Of a DNA stretch of 64,000 bases, positions 25,668-37,883 are shown one piece after another; the stretch's first letter is position 1, and every line of letters begins with the position of its first letter. The notes under the pieces were generated by a model. The model did not search any database and was not told the origin of the DNA. It saw nothing but the letters and a program-made list of their open reading frames with translations. The position numbers and the translations under genes are program-made. This stretch comes from Syngnathus acus (taxonomy: Eukaryota > Chordata > Actinopteri > Syngnathiformes > Syngnathidae), in contig NC_051088.1 in the NCBI RefSeq assembly GCF_901709675.1, positions 14,737,693-14,801,692 on the forward strand, written 5' to 3'.

Positions 25668-25881
25668 TACAGAGGTGCCTTGGGATACTCGGGAGTACAA
25701 ATTTTAGACATGTCTGCTGTATGGTGGCAGTGAGCTCCACACAACAAGCAGCATTCTATGAAAGTAAATGTAAAAGTAAACAAAATGTTGAACTAAAAGT
25801 AAAGCAAAAAAATTACGGGCGTGATTTTCCACAAATATAGTCGTGCAGTGAATTAAACTCGTATCTCAAGGCACCGCTGTA
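25668..25881. mobile_element. 214-bp TIR element, 'GTGCCTTG' family
   Basis: Left end TACAGAGGTGCCTTGGGATA; right end with 'cgtatctcaaggcaccgc' then TGTA. These are imperfect inverted repeats bounded by TA. Common in teleosts as remembered. A fragment of the same family seems to be present near 55020-55110. Confidence 0.7.
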
Positions 25882-27520
25882 ATCTCCAGTGCCAAAAGGA
25901 AAAATTGGTCTGAAGTCATGACTGCAGTGAAGGATCATGGGAAATGAAGTCCAATATTCCTATAAGCCCTCCATCTCATCATCTTCCGACTCCTTGAAGC
26001 CGAGTAGAATCACTCTAATTAAGCCCCAGTGATGCGTGATACTGCTAAAGATCTTTCCTGACTTACACATGAAGGCTCATTTCTGCCCATTGTGACGGAA
26101 CCATCCGAGTGAGTTGCTCTCCCTGCATCAATTAAGCTGACATGGTTTTAGCATTAACGTGGAACACACACTTGTCAGAGACACGCAGAAACCAGCTGCT
26201 GATTGCTGCGAGGATAAAATTAAGTCTGTGAGTTGCATTGCCACTTTCATACTTCTGCTTACCTTTGAGCTCTTTCAAATCCATAAGACTAGACTGAGCT
26301 TGTTTGAAAAACAAAACAGATAACAAAATAGGTCGACACATTTGTATTGGTGGAACGTAAGCCAGACTACTAGAAACATTTTTAAAGAAAAAAAACATTG
26401 TTGTTGTCGTTTTTATTTTTCATGATTATTTAAATTTGTTGGTGACAAGATTTCCAGGTCATACTGTCACCAAGGTTCAGGGATTTGGCTGGTGGAGGTT
26501 TCCTCACATGGGAAGCAAGAGAATATTTTTAAGTGGGTCAATTTTCAGTTGAAGTCAACCAGCGATCAAACTAGGCCGCCTGGAAGCTGCAAAAGAAGTG
26601 ATTATGTTACAGCTACTAAGTGTGATGAATATTTCCATATATCGCTTTATGGTTGTACTCTTTCCTGTACAGCATATGACTGCAAAAATATAAAACGCGA
26701 ACCACCTGTTTGGAAAGCAAAAGAGGTCGGTCAGGCCCTGTGGGTGTGATGTTGTAACATACACATTTTTATTTGCGTTTTGCAACAGCTGATCAACATT
26801 CACCAGCTGACTTTCTTTGTGGCCGCATTTTCCAAGTTCTCCGGTGCTGTAAAAGTATCTGTGAGATGCTTGCTGAAAATAGATCGAGACGTACATATAC
26901 TGTACATTTAAATGTTTATGTGGAGCAGTAAGTGTTTTTACAGATTTTCAGAGAGCTTTTTGCCGTGGAGTGCCATATATCGGACTTTTGTGTGAGTGTG
27001 AGAGCGATAACACCAAACTTAAGACACCTGCTCCCCATTAACACGTGAGAACTTGTATCACTGAAAGAAAATGACAAAATGGGCCAATTTTTATTTTGGT
27101 GTGTGAAGTGAAATTTTTATTTTGTTGTATGAAGTGAGATGATTAGAATTTCTCCCATGACCACCTTTTATCTTAAAACACCTGTTACCCAAATAATCCT
27201 TCCCCATTCAAATGATCAGAATGCACTTAATCCCCTTTAAAAAAAAATGACACAAAACAACTATACTATATTTCTTGTTCTTCCTGGAGGATCAACGGGC
27301 AGCTGGCAAAAATGTTTAATGGTCCATTACTGCAACCAACTACTAATATTAACCTTCTGTTGCTAAAAAGTTTCTCAGCACTAGGTTTCTCAAGACAAAA
27401 TATTGCCCAAGGCAATTTTATGTCAAGGGAATACTGTACTTTTGAGCTGTGCTGGTTGGAACCCCATTGCTGCAGGCTCGCCAACAGGCTCTCTCCATCG
27501 AGCCCCGCCCCCAGACCTAG
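25882..27520. other. Intergenic, no gene seen
   Basis: Non-repetitive sequence with short unconvincing ORFs. Nothing further is recognised. Confidence 0.4.
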
Positions 27521-27528
27521 CTCTAGAG

Positions 27529-27805
27529 CAGGGGTGTCAAACTAATTTTTGTCGCGGGCCGCATAGTTTCCCGAGGAGGGCCATTATATACCGTATAGGC
27601 TACAAAACAAAGTGATGAATAACTAGTTTTGAAATCAGAGACTAGTTAAAAACTGTTCAAATATTTTAAAAAGACCAATGGTAATCAAAATTGTGTCTAT
27701 ATTTTAAAAGTGAAATTAATTTGAAATTTTGGAATTCACATACGAATTCAATGTACAATTTTTCTTCACGGGCCACCTAAAATGATGTGGCTGGCCGTAT
27801 CTGTG
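27529..27805. mobile_element. hAT-like MITE, right end truncated, 8-bp target duplication
   Basis: Starts CAGGGGTGTCAAACTAATTT and is flanked by CTCTAGAG at 27521-27528 and 27806-27813. The interior matches the copy at 23312 through words such as 'tgatgaataactag' and 'gaaatcagagactagt'. The right TIR has been lost by an internal deletion that stops just short of the target duplication, so the last bases are 'ccgtatctgtg'. Confidence 0.8.
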
Positions 27806-27813
27806 CTCTAGAG

Positions 27814-30800
27814 GATGTGAGGGAGTGCAACGGAAGTCTTGTCTCCCATTTGATCGCCATCAGATCGTCATTTCTCTTATCTCACCTCGAATGTGTTTGC
27901 TCTGGGTGACCCTACCAGGGGCATAAAGCCACAACAACAGAGCTGTTGGGATCATTACTCCAATCCCGCCCCTGTGATAAGGTCATCGATGACTCAAAGG
28001 GGAGTAATATCAAGTACCATTTTATTTGTTTTTGATTTATTTGACTTATTAGAATGTAACATTGGATGATGACCATTAGATAAATCAGGTAATCAACTTT
28101 GTCTGCTTGGCTTTCTCTGACATTCACATCCTTAATAAAACCTTTTCGATTAACAACACAGTTTGCAGAGGACTATGGTAGTGGTTTAACTAGCCCGTGC
28201 TTCATACCCTTAGTAAAAACAGGATATAAAAGATATGATGTTATTAAAAAAAAACGGATATTTTTTATAAACATCTAAACAGAAATGAGTTACGACCTAA
28301 CATGGGGTGGCTGCCAAATTTATTTTCCCTGGTTGGCATGAAATCAATAATTGTGTCTTTGTTAATTCACATGGCAAGATCAAATATTTGCAATGTGAGC
28401 TGCTGACTTGTTAGACTTCATTCACTGAGATTGACTCAAAGTATTAAGGTCACCTGTTCAACACCCATGTAGAATGTAGATGTCTTTCTTTAAAAATGAT
28501 GAACATGGTTCCTTCAAACTTTCCAAGTATGTCACTTGCATCATGCACTTACATTTAATCACAGTGCTTCAATATTATTAAGTTGGTAGAACACAAAATA
28601 AAATAAGACAAGCACTCAATGAGACAGTTAAGTCGCATAGCTGCTGCTAAGAAGTGTCTGGTTATTTTTTCTTGAGCCGTCATACTATATGCACAAATAG
28701 TTGTCATCTCTCACCCCCCCGCCTCACAGTGAAGTGATAATACAATGTACAATACCAAATACAAACTACTTTTTAATCATATGCCACTAAAATGTAAGTG
28801 ATTTTTTTCTCAATGTACAGTAAACAAGGAAGTAATGCTGCAGACAATACTGTAATTCATGTAAAAACTTTTTTTTTTTTTAACTCTATAGCCTCTGATT
28901 GATCAGTAAATAAAAACAAATGTCGTTAACAGGAACTCTGACAACTCAGGCTATAGCCAACAGACAGGGACACTTAAAAGGTGCCAATTACAGCATTGTA
29001 GTTATTATTCCTAAATCAATAAAAAAAATCTAATTCCTATTACGGTTTCCCTCCACTACAAAAAAGCATTTCTATCTCTCACTCGACCCCACAGAAAGCT
29101 GGCAGGCACATAAAGTAACAAAAACCTTAAGAACATTTATTATAAAGCAGCAAAAGCAGTTCTTCTGAAGACGAATACATCTTTTTTCTTCAAATACCGC
29201 AGCAGTTGTTTGAACGAGGCCAAACGCATTCTAATTATGACTCTGATGAAATTCTGCTCTGTCAAGTTGCATCTAGACAGGAAATGCTTACATCATTATT
29301 CACTTTGTGTTTATTTGTTTTTAGCTTGGAATTGTTTTGACTTACTGTCTGACTTGTAATTATTCATATTAATTCCAGTCATGGGCTAATGCAGGCAGGC
29401 GTCACAAATGCGCTGCGATCCGTCTGCACCATCACGCCACTGCTAAGATCCGCTTGACATTGCCTCCCACCTCCATACACAGAAAAGATACAGTAGATAG
29501 CGTTTCTCTGCCAAATATTCGTCTTGGCGGCTTTGAAACAGCTCACTATATATACATATTTTCTTTATTTCTGATTTATTAGATTAGGTGCTGGTGCAAC
29601 AGTCAAAGTGAAATCATCCAATATGGTCTTAGCATATAATATTAGCAGCACACAATCATGAATTAAACATCAACATTATAGGGAAGGGGAAATTATGAAG
29701 CTGGAATTGAATGTGGTGAATAAGTAGAGCAGAAATAGAGGTGTCATGAAAAGTATCTTCCACTACATGTTTTCGAGCATAAATCAGCATCGAAGGTTAT
29801 GTTCAGACTTGGTTTTGAGTTTTAACACGTTCTCGACCGAAGGTTAACTGTGTACTGCATGCCTAGAGTCATTCACATACTGTGAATGTAATAACCAGTG
29901 TTAGAGTTGATTTTTTTATTTTTTTTTAGGCATTTTAGCTAGCTAACGCGGCTCAGGACATTACATGGACGTCACACACCGCTGCATTGGATTGCCTAAG
30001 CTTGTTTTTGTGACGTTGATTAATTCCTGTTAAATTGCCCTTGATCGCATTTCTCTTATCTCATATGTATCCAAGCAAAGTCCAGAAGGATGGCATCTGC
30101 CTGAGGCTGATTGGATACCTCCTGATTTAACCTCCTGCTCTTCTGTCTTAAATGATAGATCAGCCAAACAAAGCCATTAACTTGATTTAAATTTCAAGAG
30201 AATAGACTCACTCACATCCCATGTGGAGTTGGTTGGTTTAAAAGTGTCCAGAAGATCATTCATCGGCTCTTGTATAGATGACTGAACATTCAAATGAAAC
30301 TTTGAAAAAAGATTGACGAAGGCAATGTTCACGACGATCTCATAACTAACGTATCAAAGCTTATGAGTATTGCCAGAGCACTGTTAATGCAAATAATATT
30401 TCTCCAATAATTCTCCCGGTAGACCAAATCAGCATAATTCAAGTCATTTAAAAGTAAACCTGATCACGGTATGACCTAAATTCAGTTCAAGTCCTGTTGC
30501 ATTTATTGATGACATCACTCTGACCAAGTATTGTCATGAATAAATGACTCAGTTAGAGGAAAAAAGAAAACGTCAACAAGACAGCAAAAGTTAATTTATG
30601 CTGAAGTAAAGATTTATACAACCCACACTCAAACACATGGCCTAATTTGTGTCAGGTAGATTTGCCCTAAAAACACAATTGGATCTCATAACAAAAACAT
30701 CTCATGATCTAATGGCATTTCTTAACATAGTATATGAAAGAAAACATGCGACATTTTTCACAATCTAAATGTTTGATTGAAGCGATCGTAAATCCAAATG

Positions 30801-32186
30801 CATATACTTCTCTTAACTTGACGACCGGGGCGTGGAGCTAGGGCGTTTCAATGATGCGAGGATTATTCATTGTTGACAATTATGTTGACGATTTTGTCAC
30901 TCTACAGAACAACATTTCTGACCCCCTTAAAATGCCGTTTTTTTTTTTTTTAAACAAGGCAACAACCAACAAAATCAAGTTTTTGTGATGGTATTGGAGA
31001 TTCTGAGACTGCCTCCAGAGCAGGATAGTCACCTTTGCATCTAGACTTCATTTTAATTGCACCTGCAAGAAGCTACGCTTGGCCATATGTCCCCCCCCAT
31101 ATTACATCGATATAATATGTTTTCCGACAGCCTGAATACCATTTTCTAGAACTTTCCTTTCATCCCGCAGTACAAAGGAAGATGCTGTGAAGCCAGCCAT
31201 TAATCTTTTTTTTTTGCTCAGAACTGTCCACATACTTATTTCTGTAAGACTCTATTTATCACCCTGCTGTAATCTCCTCATTGGAGCGGAAGATACGACA
31301 TAATAAAGCGCTTACCTTTAAGCAATGAGATGCTGTATGGTTAGTATGTCCCGACTTGCTTTTACGACTTTTCCTCAGCATCTATCTTTGATTGCTTATC
31401 ACGCCTTGCTTCCTGTGCCTCAGCTATAATGTTTTCATATCCGGACACCTAAGTTGCTTGTTCGAGACAAATGATGATAGACTCTCTTTTATCTTAGGTT
31501 ATATAAAGATGGTGTTTAAATGCTACCAGTGCATTATTGCACAGCCTGTGTGCTCTGTTGCAATTGTCTGTACGTTTAATACAAATGCTAGATTAAAGTT
31601 TTAGAAAGGCAAACCTATTTTTCTCGACTGATTTGGATAAATTGTCACCGTAGGGATAATATGTAAAGCCCTTAGCTTAAGTAAATGATGATGCGGAGGA
31701 GATATTGCAATTGATAGCAAGTGATGGGTGTATTGATCGCAGCCCCAAACTCATCTAAGCATTCCAAGAAAATGTCCAATGCATCCAATAACCCGTCGAG
31801 GAGACCCGTATAATTCCCTGGGTGGCTAATGACAAATCTGCAGCTATATCCTTTCGAGCCATAAGACAGGCAATAGGCAGGCATTTGTCACTAGCATGAT
31901 TTTTTTTCCTGCTCATGCTTTTCATCTGAAGGCAGACTTGAGCCATGTGTGGATCAAGTGTACTTGTGCAGAAAAATGTTGGAACATACAATTTGATATG
32001 TGGTGTAAAGGGTTTGAGTTCAGGGCTCTCAAATTCTACACCATACACAACTAAGCATGCTTATGATTCTGGAACATTGCAGTGTCTCAACAACTAAAAT
32101 AATACTTTTCATTGATAAAGTACACAATTCAGCCAACACTGATTAGTCAGTACTCAGATTTAGAAGTCTTCAATTTCCTAGTGTCA
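27814..32186. other. Intergenic, no gene or clear repeat
   Basis: AT-rich with poly(T) and poly(A) runs (for example near 28870 and 30940). The stretch at about 30005-30180 is less AT-rich and repeat-free and could be a conserved non-coding element. No coding evidence. Confidence 0.4.
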
Positions 32187-32765
32187 TTGCCTACGTTTAC
32201 AAGGACGAAATCTCTTTAATCCGATCAGATTTCAGATTGAAATTACGATTGGATGCACTAATATTTCTGGGGAAACTAAAAATATGAAGACTTGCGTGTT
32301 CATGCATCACGCTCTCGAATTTGAAGAAATTATTTTGTCATGCGCAGATTGACCAAATATAACGGAAATAGTTGTAGAGACTGTCAACAAAACACCGCTC
32401 AGTCCATTTCTACTTTCAACATTATTTTGCCTTGATTAATGAGTAAATTATGATGTATGATCAATGAGCAAATTATTATTAACCCTTTCTAATGGAAACT
32501 CGATCAACTAACATCCAGGTCTAACAGAAACGCATACACTGATGTCACAGACATGCACAGTAAAGACGTTTTGTTCTAAAATGTCAGTGTTTATGTGTGC
32601 ACCGATCAGATTATCAATCAACATAAACCAGCCCTCTCGTTTGGAATAAAATCTTGATTGGAATGGCCTTGATTGGGTCAGAATATTCCTGATGATGTGT
32701 GTACATGAAGCAGTTTTATTCTGATCAGGCTTTTACTGGGAATAAATGTGTCCATGTTAACATAG
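32187..32765. mobile_element. Palindromic TIR element of about 580 bp
   Basis: The left end 'cctacgtttacaaggac' leading to 'aatccgatcag' is mirrored at the right end by 'ctgatcaggcttttac' and 'gtgtccatgttaacatag'. The inner part, about 32515-32690, is shared with 62255-62425. No ORF. This resembles a common teleost non-autonomous DNA element. Confidence 0.6.
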
Positions 32766-34221
32766 CCAATGTCTGTGTAACCAAACTTGTGGTGTAGAAA
32801 TGCCGACAGACCAAGGCACACAGGCTCATGACGTTACTCATACAAATTCCGTTTGTTGTAAGCAACACAAAGACAAATTCAATATTCAACCTAGATGCAT
32901 TTGAACACATACAAGCGAGAGGTGCGACGACTGACCGCTCACATTAAATAACACTACTATAACAACGAAAGGCAAGAGTGGAGCAGGTTTGCTGGATCCA
33001 ATTATCCACCTGATCGTCTCCCTCACAACTGATTGGTGGGTCAATTCCCGGATGAGGGTCACCAATCAGAGAGGATCAGCTGGCACCTCCAACTGCACAT
33101 CCCAGCCGAGTACTAGCATGCGCCAAATAAAATACTTTGGCAAAGCAGATTGGCAGTCAGAAAATGCTTTGAACTGTGACAGTTCCCCTTTAAGCGGTTT
33201 GGGCAAGAATCAGAGAATAAGGCATCAGTTCTCATGTCAAAACGGGTAAAGTTTTATGGCTCCTTGAATTATCTGCTGAATCAAGCTTTTGTTGATGCTG
33301 AGTTGCAGTGCATTCCTCAAAGTCTTACCCTAGCGCTGTGCAAATGCCTTTTCTAGGAGTTTGTTCCTCATTGTTTTTCACAGGGCTTCCACTGTGTGGT
33401 TTGTCAAAATAGATCCTGTTTTGAGCGTACATACATTGTATGACTAAAAACAAACATCTCAAACTGGAGCTGAACTTTAGTTGTGAACAGAAAACAGGCA
33501 GCAATTATGCAACACTACTCCAACCGGCCACCCACGGGCAAGTGAGTAATATGCTTACAAGAAGTGCAAAGCGTAAATTATCAAATGTTGATGTCCACAC
33601 GTCTGTCGGAATGACACCTGAAATGAAATAGAAGGCAAATGTATAGTCACTTTTGGGACATCCTTTAGAAGATTATTTAAATCAAATAAGGTGAGAGACT
33701 CATTTTATTCAGCAAATCATCTGTTTCAGCAAGCCGCTCTGCTTCCTCAAAATCAAAACACCATTAGCGACGAATAGAATCATTGAGCCATAGTAAAGTT
33801 GACTAACTTACTAGTTTGTACATCAAAGGAGTGAACGTTGGTGTTTGTGCGGGTGTGAATGTGTGATGCTCAAGTGCAAACTGGAAGATTATTCAATACT
33901 TGGGCATCTTCCACATTTTTCAAAAAGCAAGAAAGCAACTGTTTGATACACGCATAGGTCTGGGCATTTGCTTTAAGGCTGTCAATTTTGTCACGTAACA
34001 ATTGCACACACACAAAAAAAAAGATCATATTCAGCATTTTAATATCAATATAAAAATGTATAAATGTTATTCTTAAAACTATATCATATGAAATTTCCTG
34101 GCTGTCCTTTAGGATCTTAATTATGTAAATTGTATAGTGGTAATCTCATTACAATTGTTGCTATAAGCAAATAGGAGGCGTGAATGTAGATTTGAATCAT
34201 TTCTGTCTCAGTGTGTCAGGT

Positions 34222-34290
34222 TTGTGATTGACTGGCAATCAGTTCCTGTCCTCTCCTACTCACGCTAAGTCGTCTGGGATACAGTCCAAC
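34222..34290 (+). mobile_element. Fragment of tRNA-derived SINE
   Basis: Text of the type 'gattgactggcaatcagttc' followed by 'gtctgggatacagtcc' matches the body of the fish SINE seen more fully at 46498 and 63251. Both ends are missing. Confidence 0.5.
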
Positions 34291-34344
34291 AATAATGCAT
34301 TGTCTTTTTCTGTTATTTACTGCTATACTCATGTTCATTAAAAC

Positions 34345-34470
34345 AACATTTGGCGACGTCGAGCCTCTAAGATGCGCAATTCAAGGAAGATTTAGGACCA
34401 TTACTGGAAATCAACATTTGGCGACTACGATGCGCAATTCAAGGAAGATTTAGAACCATTACTGGAAATT
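34345..34470 (+). repeat. Two-copy tandem duplication, 68-bp spacing
   Basis: The block from AACATTTGGCGAC to TTACTGGAAAT is repeated 68 bases later. The second copy lacks about ten bases in the 'gtcgagcctctaag' part. The TTTGGCGACGTCGA text resembles retroelement primer-binding sites, but no LTR or polyprotein is seen. Confidence 0.85.
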
Positions 34471-35246
34471 AGTGCTGATGTCTGCTGGTAGGTTGGTCAG
34501 ATTGATTGGTCAGAAAGGCATTGTCCGATCAAATTCTTATTGGTTGAGCAATCGCTGATGTCAGTTTCACAGGATGAAAATGACCTTGGATTGTTATGGG
34601 TTAGGGAGGTGCAAAAACAGGCTATAAAATTGATTATACATCAACATAAGAATATTAACATTGAATAAATCTGATGTATTTTTCTTAATAAATATAAAAT
34701 TCATAGACCTGGAATCATTCACCCCGTTATTTATTTACCCATTGTGAACTGTATAGGAGAGACCTCTGTGTTAGCTGGTGCCAGTGGCCTATCTGACGTT
34801 TGGCTAGCAGACATGATTACTAAAATTGTGACTCCACCATTCTGCGAGTTATAGATTACACCCTGACGAGCCTGTCAGTACCGATATGCGTAACCAGTCA
34901 GCTGGCCCATGTGCTTCGTCGCGCCAGCGGGACCCGGTAGCGACGCAGAGCGACGCAGCTAAATTTTTTTATTCACCGTGTCTGATTGAGAACTATCCTG
35001 TTTGCCGCATTTCATTGTTTGGTATAATTTTGTGTTGTGTTATGGACCAGTCAGGTAGAGACCACGTAGTGCACTGTAGCTGTTTCAATACATTTTTTGG
35101 GGTTGACCACAGGGTGCAGATTGGCTGCAAAAAGTCTACTTCCATCCGACACTCAGCAGAGAACAGGCTTTGCTTGGGCTGTTTCATTCATGTGTATGTT
35201 GACACGTTGTCCCCAAACATAATGTCTGTTAGAAACATGAACAATA

Positions 35247-35263
35247 CCCCCCCCCCCCCCCCC
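35247..35263. repeat. Poly(C) run of 17
   Basis: Uninterrupted run of 17 cytosines in intergenic DNA. Confidence 0.95.
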
Positions 35264-37599
35264 GTTACGTTTCACCATGTCGACCACTGTTATTTATGTG
35301 CGTCATGCTCTGTGTGGCCAGCCTACTCTCCCCTTGCCTTCCCTTGTTTCGTAAGAGGCTTTCTATGTCAGTGAATTCCGTCTGCTTGCAGTCCGCACAC
35401 TAATCCCAGGAGTGCAGCCTTGTTTTATGCATGTCCTCTCCCAGTCACAATGCCCATAAATGGTCTCTTGGTGAGGAGAATTGGGCCAGGCTGCTGCATG
35501 TCACTCACGTTGGAAGCGTCGAATAACTGCATGGCATGGATGGTCTGCTGTGAGCCTCACCAAATGTGGATGATGATTCTCTCCTGAACCTGTTGAAATG
35601 AAACAAATCTGATAATATACATCACATGGTGACTACGCATACAATATATCTATGTTTTGGAAGTGCAGATTGCTGACCGCTATGGTTTTTTCAACCACGC
35701 AGTTCAAGCTGGTATCCATTATACATGACCTGACATATTTTCACCGACGGGAGGGGAGAGAGGTGGGGTGAGGAGAGACCTTTCTGCAAGTATATGGCCC
35801 CTCTATCCCAGCGGAATGGCCCTTTGACATGTGCATTAGTCTATTATTGATCAGTGACGTACGTAATAACATTTACATCGATGAAGGGTTGGGGTGGCTG
35901 CGGATGCCCCTGGCCACTGCCCCGTCGGTCCCACCGTCTGCACGCCCATGGTGGCAGAGATCAGTCCCTACCCCCATGTGGTTTCGTTATATTGTGTATA
36001 GTTTAGTAACCATTACTCTTATGAGGCTTACTATCTTAATCTCCCTCAATCAGGGAATAAACTCCATGCCTGCATATATTTCAACCGAGCTGTGTCTCAT
36101 CTGTTTCCCTTAAACATATTATGACTTGACTTTCAGACTGATCTTTTTGTTCAGGTTTGTCTTTTTTGCTGTTACCCTGTTTGCCCAATGAGCTTCTTGA
36201 TTTAAAAATGGGTATTCCTGCTGTTTGCCAAATATATCAGCATTTCACACTATGTTGTGACACGCACTGGATCATCTTGAGCACTATCTCCCTTATTGAG
36301 CAAATTGCTCACTCTTGTGACACTCATGATGGGAAGACTGGCTGTGTTTGTCATCATTCCGTATTCACTACAATGCGCCCTATTTCGTGAGTTTCCTATT
36401 TTGTAATGCTGTTTGAATGTGCAGTGAGTACACGTTATCTCTACCTTTTTAAACTAAGTAGAATCCCCCAAAAATAATTGGCTCTCCAGTGTATAAATAT
36501 ATATATATATATATATTTATACACTGGAGATATATATTTATATATATATATATATAATGATTAGGGAGTTGGGAATGAATGAATGAATGATTTCCAACAG
36601 CCTCTTTCTCAAAAAGTAGCCTTCCTAACCCATCACTCTTCTTGAGCCATTTTCTTTTACTTTACCTTTATTTATCCAAGGCAAATGAGAACAGAGTGTC
36701 AAAAGCATGAGTGACAGGTTTAAAAAATAACAGCAGATATTTTGAAAAATTCCATCATTATTGCAACGGAGCAAAGAGTAGTTTATAGCAGGAGTGAAAA
36801 TAAATCACAGCAAAGCTGGAAAAAAAGAAACTTTAAAAGTAAAGGTCGTGACAAATGTTCTCCGCAAAGATGGAAACAAAAATTTAAGCTCTGGAAACAA
36901 AAGCTTGAGCCTGGTAACATGAAACAATCATTCTTATGACAATGCCTTGGTCAGGACATGACAAAAGACAAAGGACAAGGGGTATATGCAGACTATGTAC
37001 ACATGAGCGAATGGGACATGGGTGGTAATGATCAGTGCAAGGAGTAAAGCTTCTTAAGGGTTTCAGCTCAATTGCTAGAAAATAAAAGCAGACATGGAGA
37101 CATGAAAGATGTGATTAAAAACCTGAAACCACACTTTCTTCTCTTACAAATGCTTCTAAGGTATGATGCTAGTGTCGCCTCAATTCATTTGTAATAGCTA
37201 TTCTGACACTTGTGAAGTGAAGGAAAATGTGTTGTTGTTTAAAATGTAGCACTAGAAAGGTCACGGTCTTTATTGGCTTAATCAATGATAGGAAATTTTA
37301 CGCTCAGTGGGCACAATTATTGTGATGCTTGGCTCGACCGACAGCAACCGAAAAAATGGAGTCGATCCCCTGAATTGCATCTTTGCATCACTTTTTTCAA
37401 AATTTGGAGTGTGTCGGTCAGAGGTAACTGTTAGTGGACCTGAGGGAGGGCTTCGGCAGCCATTTTAATTTTACGCCATGCTCACTCAAGCTCACCTCTT
37501 ATTCAGGAACAGAATAGTGTTCCCACAGTTGAAAGTCACAGAAATGAATCCAACTTTCTCAAAACAGTTGACAATACTAATAATTGATCCTTGTTAACC
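35264..37599. other. Intergenic, no gene seen
   Basis: Contains the 48-nt palindrome listed separately and a short (GAAT)n run near 36573. Otherwise short ORFs without recognisable content. Confidence 0.4.
36483..36530. repeat. Perfect 48-nt AT-rich palindrome
   Basis: TCTCCAGTGTATAAAT followed by alternating AT, then the exact reverse complement back to ACTGGAGA. It is followed directly by more alternating AT (36531-36556). It could extrude as a hairpin or cruciform. The non-AT arms show it is not just a microsatellite. Confidence 0.95.
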
Positions 37600-37883
37600 T
37601 ACCGTATACTCCGCACTATAAGGCGCACCGGATTATAAGGCGCACCTTCAATTAATGGCCCATTTTAAAACTTTGTCCATATATAAGACGCGCCGGATTA
37701 TAAGGCGCACCTTCAATGAATGGCCCATTTTAAAACTTTGTCCATATATAAATCCATACATTTGGACACGCCTGCTGTAGTGGCTCAATATTGGTCCTTA
37801 TATAAGGCGCACCGGATTATAAGGCGCACTTTTGAGAAAATAGGAGGTTTTTAGGTGTGCCTTATAGTGCGGAAAATACGGTA
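37600..37883 (+). mobile_element. TIR element, 'CCGCACTATAAGGCGCAC' family
   Basis: Begins TACCGTATACTCCGCACTAT and ends with its inverse, GTGCGGAAAATACGGTA. The interior repeats 'ggattataaggcgcacc' and 'cccattttaaaactttgtcc' in tandem. It has no ORF. It is related to the opposite-orientation copy at 47235-47538 and to the degenerate one at 15955-16835. Confidence 0.85.

Larger units (their letters stand above)
32766..35246. other. Intergenic with scattered repeat fragments
   Basis: Holds a SINE fragment and a 68-bp tandem duplication, listed separately. An ORF at 34886-35374 (162 codons) is the longest here. It is broken up by a C17 run that it translates as polyproline, shows no known domain and has no splice context, so I do not call a gene. 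Confidence 0.45.

Noticed and set aside
34886-35374. 162-codon ORF on the + strand
   Set aside because: No recognisable domain, contains a C17 run, no splice or poly(A) context. Possibly part of an old repeat but not a supported gene.
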